Assembly: GCA_034190875.2 (NCBI GenBank)
Contig: CM067348.1
Coordinates: 30,041,640-30,105,639, forward strand
Source: Urechis unicinctus
Lineage: Eukaryota; Annelida; Polychaeta; Xenopneusta; Urechidae
DNA: 64,000 bases
Reading direction: 5' to 3'
Shown here piece after piece: positions 27,519-38,571 of the stretch. The position numbers and the translations under genes were made by a program. Within the stretch, counting starts at the first letter, position 1. Every line of letters starts with the position of its first letter. Under the pieces are notes generated by a model, which was not told the origin of the DNA, made no database searches, and saw nothing but the letters and a program-made list of their open reading frames with translations.

Positions 27519-30500
27519 GTTTCCGAAGGTCATGTTTAGGGCATGGAGTAGTGCTGCATACCCCGGCTGAATGCAAGCGAATAGAAATGCCAATGTTCTT
27601 CCACCCTATGCACTGGTTGGGAAGAATCTTTTGCATAGGTAAACCTCGCGGTATGAAATGTGGAAGATGAGGGGCGATAATTAACCTTGACCCCACTCGA
27701 CTCTCCATATCCATCCGTTAAGAGACCACTGATATAGCTATTTCGTCCAGTCTTGTCGTGTGGGAGAGCTTAAACTGTGGTGTGGCGCAACATCCGAGGC
27801 TTCCATTCGGAATGGCCAGCGAACAATTATCGCTTAACATCCCATGTGTATCCTCGCAGGGCCTACATCGACGATAGATCTGTGATAACCTTGGAAAGAG
27901 AAAGCAAAATGAATTGCAAGCAGTCCACGGGGGTGCGTATGATCAGAGCCTGTCCACGCAGACATCCAATATCCTGTATGCTATATAATATGATATGGTG
28001 ATTTTGACATCGTATATGGATGGCCGGTGTGCAGCAAGACTTATTGAATTAATACTGGATTGTTACCATGTTTCACGGCGGAATACTACTTGTCCGAAAT
28101 ATGATGTAACGACTCCTGCTAAGGCTTCAGGCTTACCTGAAGGCAATGAGAGCTTAATTGTGACTTCGACTTGAATTATAAATAGGGTTGCGCTTTCCAT
28201 GTAGGTTCACGATTGCGAAGGATTATATTGACATTGTATCTATTTTTAGTACATATATCGTACGCAGTAAAAGAGAAGTGAATGTGAGATCAAGTCGTAT
28301 TGCGGGTCGCTAAAATCACTTGAAAGCATGCGGAATTTATTTTGTTAAGGTAAATCTACGTCGCAGAGCTGATGCTAAGTAGTTTAGAATCAGTTTGTAC
28401 GAAAGGGTAAAATAGTGAGGAGGACACAAGAAAAGAACGCTGAAGCAGTCCAGATTGACATGTCATCTAACACATGCTGGGGGGGGGGGGGGGGGTTGAC
28501 TCAATTGGACGTGGATATTAACATCGTGAAAGTCGAGCAGATATCATTAGCGTACCAAAATTCTTCTTAATGATAGCTCCGCACACATTCATAGTAATCA
28601 AAAGGATATACACTATACCTAAATGGATGATATGCCTTAATTGATTGCACAAAAGCGCCGAGCATAGGTAAATGTGATTGGAGTGTTCGTAACACTCTAG
28701 TTCATTCAGTAACAATCGTCTTACTTTATGGTGTATACAGCAGCGTTCCATCAGCTACTCCACCACGCCTAGCTCGCCAAGAGACACAACGCCAAGATCA
28801 TTGGTCTTTATTCCACGGGCTGAAATCTGATTTTCATTATCGCAAAGCGGGTAGGCTTTTTGTCGGTGTGTGCCCCTACAAATCACCACAGGATACCTAA
28901 ATGCAGGTGAAGCAGCTACAAAAATTCCCTGGAATTGAAAGATAGGCTGACACAATAGAATCCACTAGCGACGCCTGGAATGTCGAACTTCTCTATGAAA
29001 TATTTACTAACACTGTCAGTGTGGAATCTCGGCTAAGTGGCAAGAGTTCACTATAAAGTCCACGCTATTACTCACGCCGATTTTGAAGCGTTTGTATATG
29101 TGCCATCGATGTCTGTTGATGTTAGCAAGATGAATACAAGAACCGAAGCACTTATTTTAGCACCTGTTAACGTGTGGGGCTTTAGAAGGTAAATATTCAA
29201 ACAAGTGTTATACGAATAGGTAACATATGCCTCCTCAGAAAATCACCCAATAACATCGGCGTTCAGACGCATGAACATTTGGAACGAATTCTGTATCACC
29301 AGCGAACAAGAGGTTTCTAATTTGCAACGATAGCTTGAAGACGCACAATAACGCAGGTGGGCAAGACGCGTTAATTGACGACGTGCGCCGATCAACCACG
29401 TGGAAATGTGACTGGAGAGCAAGCGGCTGCTTAATTTCAAGGTCAAGGACGATATACCTTAATTACATGCATAAGGGCAGTGGCCATAAATGGCGCTGGC
29501 GGCGTCCTTAAAATACATTCGAAGCGCATAAACTCTAACTGCGTTTGTCTATATAATGTATTTGTAATCAAAACTCAGCGATTGAATAACTTCTGCATGT
29601 ATCAACAAAATACGAATATCACTAGGGCACACGACCGTTCACTGGGTATCAGGCCTTCAAGCCGTCAAGCGTTATATTATCTTCCCTCCTGTCTCAGAGG
29701 GCCGTTTAACTGGCACTAGCGATAACTGCTGAGAGGCGCATATTATCAAAGGAATATTCATTCAATGTCATTTGAGACTCACAAGAATGTTCTATCGATC
29801 CCATGTGGTATAATAGCGATACCAATTTGAATAGTGATCTCGTGGTAAGCTTAAGTTGTCAGATCGATATATGGCAATCTAAGTTAAACAGTATCCTGCG
29901 CCTTTAATGGATTGGCTGGTTTAAGGCCATGGTGTCACCGATTGACATGGGCACATACGTAATTAATCGGCAAGTATTCAATGGCTTTAGTGAATGATGC
30001 GTTCATGCATATACCGGTAGAACCCAGGCAAATTGTCATGCTTCACGAAGACAATGTCAAATTCGTAGGAAATCGTGATAGTTCATAATGTTAATATGAA
30101 ACGGCTGGCCGTGTATCTGATAACGCCGCATTTCGTCATCACGAAGGTCATCAAAATTTGGGCTCTGTAGCTCATAATGAGTTGTACGACAAATCAAGCT
30201 ACTTAACTAGTTTCTGCGAGTCCAAAGTTTCGAATTAAGTATTCTCGGGGTTAGATATGTTGTTTTGCCATTGTGCTATATCGACCACGTCTGAATCATA
30301 ACGTGCGTATACCTGGCCATCTGCTCGACAGCGATAATACTTACTCTGGTAAAATCAACTATGTTTCATTGCTGTTGATCCGAAGTGCTTTTGCACACAT
30401 GCACTCCGACCATTTAGATATTTTACCACGTAACTATGTCATAAATAGCAATTAAACTTAAGATAACGCCTCGAGCACAGCCTCTTTCTCGAAAACTAAA

Positions 30501-32209
30501 AAGAGTGGTAAAACATTATCAGTTTTATAGGCACACTAATAGAGCAGGGATTTGTGGAATGGTAAGTGGCAATCCTTTTGGGTTTCGCGTAAATCGGTAA
30601 GGCACTTTATTGATCAACTCCCGCATACTAGATATCAAGAGAAGAGAAAATCCGATGGCTACTTGTTGACCAATATCTGGATTCACATAAAAAAATGCAG
30701 AACGGTTTTTTTTGTTAGTTAGCAGCGTTTATACAAATGAGAGAGCATGATACACTTGATATTATGTCCCTGTCGCCATTAAAATGACTATACGGCTTGT
30801 GCAGTCAGTATTAATACGTCTGCATTTCTTTTACCAATTATTCAGCTAAGGAACAGGTTGATGGCAATATCACCCATATGCTATTCCATAGCGCAGGTCT
30901 GCTGTTCTCTAAGCGCCACGCGCTGCATCTGACATTTCGTTATCTCAAAAGTAATCATCGAGCCAAGTGCCGCTGCACCAGACACGCCAACCATAATGGA
31001 TTAATCCCGACCAGGCGTGTTTATAAGTAAGGTTATCACATCCTCTATGACCACAATGTAAATGCCAACTTTAATAACCATTGACAATGGCGGTACTAAT
31101 GCAGGTATATAAACCAAAGTGTGGCAAATCCGACGAAGTTGTTTATTGATCATCGCACATTGGAGCAGCAACTTGTCAATATATCGTACACATACGGGGC
31201 CTCGGTAAACGCATCTGGCCAACAGACGTTTCTTAAGTAATTTTTGTACGATGTGTGATCAACGCTAATTGACCCTTATAATACTTGTTCTACTCTGATC
31301 CTCCCGATAGAATAAGCTCTGCTGCCTAACCTTCAGTGCACTTGGTACAATGTCGACACTTAATATGTCCCAATCTCGCCGTATGTTAAAACACACCCTA
31401 AATGTTGATTCCTCTCTCCTGGTGCAGTTGTCATAACAATAAAAACAAATGGATACCTGAAGAGTGCAGTACGAGTCATGAGCTCAGCTTTGTCGGCTTT
31501 TTGGTACGCGTGAACAATGGATAATTAGCCGCATACCTTTGCACACAACGCTTACATTGACAGTACGTATAACGTAGCGCCGAGTAATATGGAAAACACA
31601 CCACTGCTTCCTCAGTAAGACAGTAATAGCCAAGACGTAGCCCCTTTCGTGTACTAACATTCTGTCTAGATATACCTCCAAAAAAATGTGGGAAATAGCA
31701 TACGACGCAAGTATATGGCAAGGTCAGTTGTTATCGCGTCCGGCCATGACACCGTACAGGTGTATCTGAACGAGTAAAATCAATGAAAGGACAAGGCAAT
31801 TTAGCATTAATGAATAAGTTTTTTAATGATTCAATAGGGAATCTTGACTGCAGGTGTATTACGTAATTAAAAGTTCAAGTCATCTGACAGCTATGAGGGC
31901 CATCTACTGTTCGTCGTTAATATCAGCTATTCGGCACAACATCACCATTCATATGGACAAACATCACTTTACTGCAGGTGCATTATTACTATTATTAATA
32001 TAATAGTCCCTATCTAGAGCTCATCCTAAACCATATTGTTTGAGAGTATCATCATAGTGAGCCGTCATTATTGCATATAGTATCTATCACTTGCTATTCG
32101 CTCTTATGTTTTCTGTGAATTACCATAATATGAATGTAATTGTGCAAACCATCGTCTAACCATAAATGTGCAATTCTTACGAATTTACACGATCAATATT
32201 GATTATAAT
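27519..32209 (+). repeat. Macrosatellite unit 6
   Basis: Full unit. Block A carries a set of changes shared only with unit 7 (ggatggccggt, atgatgtaacg, gtaggttcacg, aagagaagtg, aaatctacg). A run of 17 G stands at 28479-28495 in place of the usual ctaggggagggac. From about 28881 to 29755 it carries a strongly divergent version shared with unit 7, then returns to canonical. Confidence 0.93.
28479..28495. repeat. Poly(G) run of 17 inside unit 6
   Basis: Replaces the tract ctaggggagggac found in the other units and is followed by ttgactcaattggacgtgg, which is also changed from the canonical gacttaattggacacgg. It may be real or an assembly or read artefact. Confidence 0.8.
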
Positions 32210-35084
32210 GTTTCCGAAGGTCATGTTTAGGGCATGGAGTAGTGCTGCATACCCCGGCTGAATGCAAGCGAATAGAAATGCCAATGTTCTTCCACCCTAT
32301 GCACTGGTTGGGAAGAATGTTTTCCATAGGTAAACCTCGCGGTGTGGAAGATGAGGGGCGATAATTAACCTTGACCCCACTCGACTCTCCATATCCACCC
32401 GTTAAGAGACCACTGATATAGCTATTTCGTCCGGTCTTGTCGTGTGAGAGAGCTTAAACTGTGGTGTGGCGCAACATCCGAGGCTTCCATTCGGAATGGC
32501 CAGCGAACAATTATCGCTTTACATCCAATGTGTATCCTCGCGGGGCCTACATCGACGATAGATCTGTGATAACCTTGGAAAGAGAAAGCAAAATGAATTG
32601 CAAGCAGTCCACGGGGGTGCGTATGATCAGAGCCTGTCCACGCAGACATCCAATATCCTGTATGCTATATAATATGATATGGTGATTTTGACATCGTATA
32701 TGGATGGCCGGTGTGCAGCAAGACTTATTGAATTAATACTGGATTGTTACCATGTTTCACGGCGGAATACTACTTGTCCGAAATATGATGTAACGACTCC
32801 TGCTAAGGCTTCAGGCTTACCTGAAGGCAATGAGAGCTTAATTGTGACTTCGACTTGAATTATAAATAGGGTTGCGCTTTCCATGTAGGTTCACGATTGC
32901 GAAGGATTATATTGACATTGTATCTATTTTTAGTACATATATCGTACGCAGTAAAAGAGAAGTGAATGTGAGATCAAGTCGTATTGCGGGTCGCTAAAAT
33001 CACTTGAAAGCATGCGGAATTTATTTTGTTAAGGTAAATCTACGTCGCAGAGCTGATGCTAAGTAGTTTAGAATCAGTTTGTACGAAAGGGTAAAATAGT
33101 GAGGAGGACACAAGAAAAGAACGCTGAAGCAGTCCAGATTGACATGTCATCTAACACATCTAGGGGAGGGACTTAATTGGACACGGATATTAACATCGTG
33201 AAAGTCGAGCATATATAAATAGCGTACCAAAATTCTTGTCAATGTTAGATCCGCATACATTCGTAGTAATCAAAGGGATATACACTATACCTAAATGGAT
33301 GATATGCCTTAATTGATTGCACAAAAGCACCGAGCATAGGTAAATGTGATTGGAGTGTTCGTAACACTCTAGTTCATTCAGTAACAATCGTCCTACTTTA
33401 TGGTGTATACAGCAGCGTTCCATCAGCTACTCCACCACGCCTAGCACGCCAAGAGACACAACGCCAAGATCATTGGTCTTTATTCCACGGGCTGAAATCT
33501 GATTTCCATTATCGCAAAGCGGGTAGGCTTTTTGTCGGTGTGTGCCCCTACAAATCACCACAGGATACCTAAATGCAGGTGAAGCAGCTACAAAAATTCC
33601 CTGGAATTGAAAGATAGGCTGACACAATAGAATCCACTAGCGACGCCTGGAATGTCGAACTTCTCTATGAAATATTTACTAACACTGTCAGTGTGGAATC
33701 TCGGCTAAGTGGCAAGGGTTCACTATAAAGTCCACGCTATTACTCACGCCGATTTTGAAGCGTTCGTATATGTGCCATCGATGTCTGTTGATGTTAGCAA
33801 GATGAATACAAGAACCGAAGCACTTATTTTAGCACCTGTTAACGTGTGGGGCTTAAGATGGTAAATATTCAAACAAGTGTTATACGAATAGGTAACATAT
33901 GCCTCCTGAGAAAATCACCCAATAACATCGGCGTTCAGACGCATGAACATTTGGAACGAATTCTGTATCACCAGCGAACAAGAGGTTTCTAATTTGCAAC
34001 GATAGCTTGAAGACGCACAATAACGCAGGTGAGCAAGACGCGTTAATTGACGACGTGCGCCGATCAACCACGTGGAAATGTGACTGGAGAGCAAGCGGCT
34101 GCTTAATTTCAAGGTAAAGGACGATATACCTTAATTACATGCATAAGGGCAGTGGCCATAAATGGCGCTGGCGGCGTCCTTAAAATACATTCGAAGCGCA
34201 TAAACTCTAACTGCGTTTGTCTATATAATGTATTTGCAATCAAAACTCAGCGATTGAATAACTTCTGCATGTATCAACAAAATACGAATATCACTAGGGC
34301 ACACGACCGTTCACAGGGTATCAGGCCTTCAAGCCGTCAAGCGTTATATTATCTTCCCTCCTGTCTCAGAGGGCCGTTTAACTGGCACTAGCGATAACTG
34401 CTGAGAGGCGCATATTATCAAAGGAATATTCATTCAATGTCATTTGAGACTCACAAGGATGTTCTATCGATCCCATGTGGTATAATAGCGATACCAATTT
34501 GAATAGTGATCTCGTGGTAAGCTTAAGTTGTCAGATCGATATATGGCAATCTAAGTTAAACAGTATCCTGCGCCTTTAATGGATTGGCTGGTTTAAGGCC
34601 ATGGTGTCACCGATTGACATGGGCACATATGTCACTAATCGGCAAGGATCCAATGGCTTCAGTGAATGATGCGTTCATGCATATACCGGTAGAACCCAGG
34701 CAAATTGTCATGCTTCACGAAGACGATGTCAAATTCATAGGAAATCGTGATAGTTGATAATGTTAATATGAAACGGCTGGCCGTGTATCTGATAACGCCG
34801 CATTTTGTCATCACGAAGGTCATCAAAATTTGGGCTCTGTAGCTCATAATGAGTTGTACGACAAATTGAGCTACTTAACTAGTTTCTGCGAGTCAAAAGT
34901 TTCGAATTAAGTATTCTCAGGGTTTGATATGTTGTTTTGCCATTGTGCTATATCGACCACGTCTGAATCATAACGTGCGTATACCTGGCCATCTGCTCGG
35001 CAGCGATAATACTTACTCTGGTAAAATCAACTATGTTTCATCGCTGTTGACCCGAAATATTTTTGCGCACATGCACTCCGACCA

Positions 35085-35210
35085 TAATACGTACTTACTA
35101 ATGGAAAATCCACAATGGCGGATCCCACGTTTTTTTGGTGTATTGCTTTAGGAACATGAGGTGATATATAGGAATACCATTTACACCTGATGATCAACGA
35201 AGAGCAATTG
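35085..35210. repeat. 125-bp extra segment in unit 7
   Basis: Breaks the canonical stretch actccgaccat / atttagatattttacc. The sequence has no match elsewhere in the window that I could see. It may be an insertion in unit 7 or sequence deleted from the homogenised units. Confidence 0.6.
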
Positions 35211-35443
35211 CCATTTATATATGTTACCATGTAACTATGTTACAAATAGCAATTAAACTTGAGATAACGCCTCGAGCACAGGCTCTTTCTCTTAAATTAA
35301 AAAGTGAGGTAAAACATTGGCAGTTGTATAGGCACACTAATAGAGCTGGGATTTGGGGAATGGTAAGTGGCAGTCCTTTTGGGTGTTACGTAAATTGGTA
35401 AGGTACTTTATTGGTCAACACCTGCATACTAGATATCAAGAGA

Positions 35444-36872
35444 TGGTTTATCGTCATTTCCTGTTTCCTGTAAAAACAAAAAAAAATCAATAAGTGTGAA
35501 GCTGCATCGACAACAAACAATGGTTGAATAATGTAAGCATATAGGGAAAAAAGCGATAGTTTTACGCAATGTAGACAATACAATTGCCCACAGCCGAACT
35601 ACAATGTAGTTGTATTCCAACACTCGTTGATCTTATAGGCAGAACCTGCAATGACATATCGGTATTCGATCCCATTTGGGCTGTATAAACATACATACCT
35701 AGCCCATGTAATCCTGACTTGTGTCTCATATAACATGCAGTGATTTTCCATCATTTATAAAATAGCAGTTCGTTGAGACAAGTTCTATGAAACCTCGAAG
35801 CAATCCACAAATTACCACCGATAATTAATAATAGTTTACGGTTTTACTCTGCAAAATTAGAACAATATTCGCATGTTTATCAGCTATAATTATCTGATTG
35901 GATCGCTACAAGTCGTCTATGAATGGCTAAGCACTAACATTATTGTCTATCAAACCAAGTAGATAATGCAAACAGAAGCTGCAAAGAGGAATTAGGTCAT
36001 CCTGATGATCACGTGTTCTAACAACAATCAACGTCTGGCGCCATCTTCATTCGTAATTCAGGAATCGCCATCACCATGGTATGGATATGTCTGTGTATGT
36101 GTGATATTGATGTGGGTTAATGCTACAGAGAAAAGTAAGTTGGGGTACAACACACTGGTTCAATATAATAATGCTTGCCTGTGTGTTTAGAATATGGCTC
36201 AGATTGTTAAGTATGCTATGTTTTCCTCAGCACATGAACATTAATGAAAATAACAGGAAAATGGACTATATAGCTTTGACAGGGGCACGCGCTGTTGATT
36301 AGTTTAAAATGCACGAAAAGTGGTAAGGGAAAGTTAACTAGCTTTTCATAGCTTTATGGCCGCATGCTGAAGAGATACATTAAAAATATATCCTGAAGAA
36401 GCCAGTGCAAACTAAGTAGTAAGTTAGCATCTGCCGGAATCGCGTATAGCTATCTTATACAATACAAGAGGCTTACTGCCCCAATCTGCAGCATTACATT
36501 GTATAAATGAGTAGCATCTGCCGGAATCGCGTATTGTACATCACCGAGACGTATAGATATCTTATACAATACAAGTGGCTTAGTGCCCCAAGCTTCAGCA
36601 TTAATTCGTATAAATGAGTGACTTAGTTGACGAAAGCTTGACGAAACATTACTGCGCATTGTTGCCTATTTCTGGTAACCAGCATTATCATTACTATGAT
36701 GTTGATTGTGGAAGCATTTACATCAACGGACAGCGGGTCATACGTAAATATGTTTCATGTAAATGTAAATAACTAATTTTGTTTGACCCTGTCCAATTCC
36801 TTAGCATTCACGTTCAGTTAACGGCATGACTACTCAATCAGATCATTTACTGAGGTTTCGAAGCATGCACAA
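35444..36872. repeat. 1.43-kb extra segment in unit 7
   Basis: Interrupts unit 7 between atatcaagaga and aaaatccgatggc, which are adjacent in units 1-6 (near 7200 in unit 1). Neither terminal inverted repeats nor a target-site duplication was evident, and no coding region was recognised. It contains its own small tandem duplication at 36427-36620. Confidence 0.65.
36427..36620. repeat. Local tandem duplication, two imperfect copies
   Basis: The word agcatctgccggaatcgcg occurs at about 36427 and 36511. Both copies continue with atcttatacaatacaag, ggctta, tgcccca and ends like gtataaatgag. The second copy is longer by an extra ttgtacatcaccgagacg stretch. Confidence 0.8.
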
Positions 36873-37436
36873 AATCCGATGGCAACTTGTTGACCAATAT
36901 CTTGATTAACATAGAGAAATGCAGAACGGGGGTTGTTTGTAAATTTGCACCGTTTAAACAAATGATAGAACATGATACAACTGCAATAAGTCCCTGTCGC
37001 AGTTAAAATGACTATAAGGCTTGTGCAGATAGTACGATTATCAATATGTCTGCGTTTCTGTTGCCAATTATGCAGCTTAGGAAAAGGTTGATGCCACTAT
37101 CACCAAAATGTTGCTCCATAGTGTAGCCCTGCTATTCTGTAAGCGCCACGCGCTGCATCTGACATTTCTTTATCACAAAAGCAATCATCAGACACCAGAC
37201 ACGCCAACCATAATGGATTAATCCCGACCACGCGTGTTTATAAGTAAGGTTATCACATCCTCTATGACCACAATGTAAATGCCAACTTTAATAACCACTG
37301 ACAATGGCGGTACTAATGCAGGTATATAAACCAAAGTGTGGCAAATCCGACGAAGTTGTTTATTGATCATCGCACATTGGAGCAGCAACTTGTCAACATA
37401 TCATACACATACGGGGCCTCGGTACCCGCCTCTGAG

Positions 37437-37619
37437 ATGAGACCACCAATCAAACATCGTTCCTCAAAGGGCATGTATTGCCATGAAATGGTCATTCATT
37501 TGATGTCGTCATAGATACAGCCGTGTGTCCGGTGATTATGTCAGATCAAGTATATAGTCAAAATCCTCAGGTATTCTCAAGCAAGTTTTGTTTAATAGGA
37601 TATTGTGTGATAGGTAAAC
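37437..37619. repeat. Ancestral 183-bp segment lost from units 1-6
   Basis: Lies between cctcggta..cgcctctg and ccaacaggcgtttcttaag, which adjoin in units 1-6. A diverged version (gtcgtcatagacaca, then taatattatgtgacaggtaaac) is present in the same position of the outside copy at 43098-43250. The segment is therefore old, and its absence from units 1-6 is best read as a deletion fixed by homogenisation. Confidence 0.8.
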
Positions 37620-38571
37620 TATAGCCAACAGGCGTTTCTTAAGTGAATTTCGCCGTTGTGTGATCAACGCAAATTGACCTTTATATTACTTGTTTTACTC
37701 TTATCCTCTCGATTAAATAAGCTCTGTAGCCTAGCCTTCAGTGCACTTGGTAAAATGTCGACCCTCAATCTGCCCCTGACTTCGACGAATTATTTGCATG
37801 AATACAACTAGGCCGAACCTCGCCGTATTTAAAAACACACCCTAAATGTTGATTCCTCTCTCCTGGTGCTATTGTCATAACAATAAAAACAAATGCACAC
37901 CAAAAGAGTGCAGTATGAGCCATGGGCTCAGCTTTGTCGTCTTCTTGGTATGCGCGAACAAGTGGATACTTAGCCGCATACTTTTGCACAAAACGCGCTT
38001 ACATTGACAGTACGTATAACGTAGCGCCTACTGATATGGAAAACACACCATTGCTTCCTCAGTAAGACAGGAATAACCAAGACGTAGCAAACATTCTGTC
38101 CTGATATCCCTCCAGAATAGCTGGGGAATAACATTTGACGCAAGTTTGTGGCAAGGACAGTTGTTATCGGCGTCCGGACATTATCTCCGTACAGCTGTAT
38201 CTGAACGAGTACAATCAAAGAAAGGACAAGGCAATTTAGCAGTGACGAAAAAGTTTTTTAATGATTCATTTGGGAATCTTGAAAGCAGGTTTATTACGTA
38301 ATTAAAAGTTCAAGTTAGCTGACAACTGTGAAGGCCATCTACTGTTCATCTTTAATATCAGCAATTCGGCACAACATTACCATTCATATGGACAAACATC
38401 ACTTCACTGCAGGTGCATTATTAATATAATAGTCGCTAATAATAGCTCTTCCTAAACCATATTGTTTGATAGTTTCATCATAGTGATGTAACATGAATGT
38501 AATAGTGCGAACCATAGTCTAGCCATGTATGTGTAATGCTTATGAAATTATACGATAAATATTGATTATAA

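Larger units (their letters stand above)
4089..38571 (+). repeat. Macrosatellite array, about 4.69 kb unit, seven units head to tail
   Basis: The junction word gtttccgaagg recurs at 4089, 8770, 13463, 18154, 22839, 27519 and 32210, giving unit lengths of 4681, 4693, 4691, 4685, 4680 and 4691 bp plus a seventh enlarged unit of about 6.36 kb. Units differ by scattered substitutions and small indels, mostly in A/T runs. All are in the same orientation. Each unit is block A (first ~1.01 kb) plus block B (~3.6-3.7 kb). No ORF over about 110 codons exists in a homogenised unit, and none resembles a known protein. I saw no transposase, rRNA, histone or tRNA gene, so the array is not rDNA or a gene cluster. 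Copy number in the genome cannot be judged here. The similarity and period are seen directly; the label macrosatellite is descriptive. Confidence 0.95.
32210..38571 (+). repeat. Macrosatellite unit 7 (right terminal, enlarged and decaying)
   Basis: Canonical to about 35080, then increasingly diverged. Extra segments interrupt alignment to units 1-6 at about 35085-35210, 35444-36872 and 37437-37619. Homology ends at 38571, at the same point of the unit (after attgattata) where other units pass into the next block A. Like unit 1 it lacks the 7-bp insertion in block A and reads gaatgtttt. Confidence 0.9.

Noticed and set aside
4089..38571. Array as rDNA, histone or snRNA/5S gene cluster, or CRISPR
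   Set aside because: No rRNA-, histone-, tRNA- or snRNA-like sequence was seen in the unit, and a 4.7-kb period is far from any CRISPR geometry.
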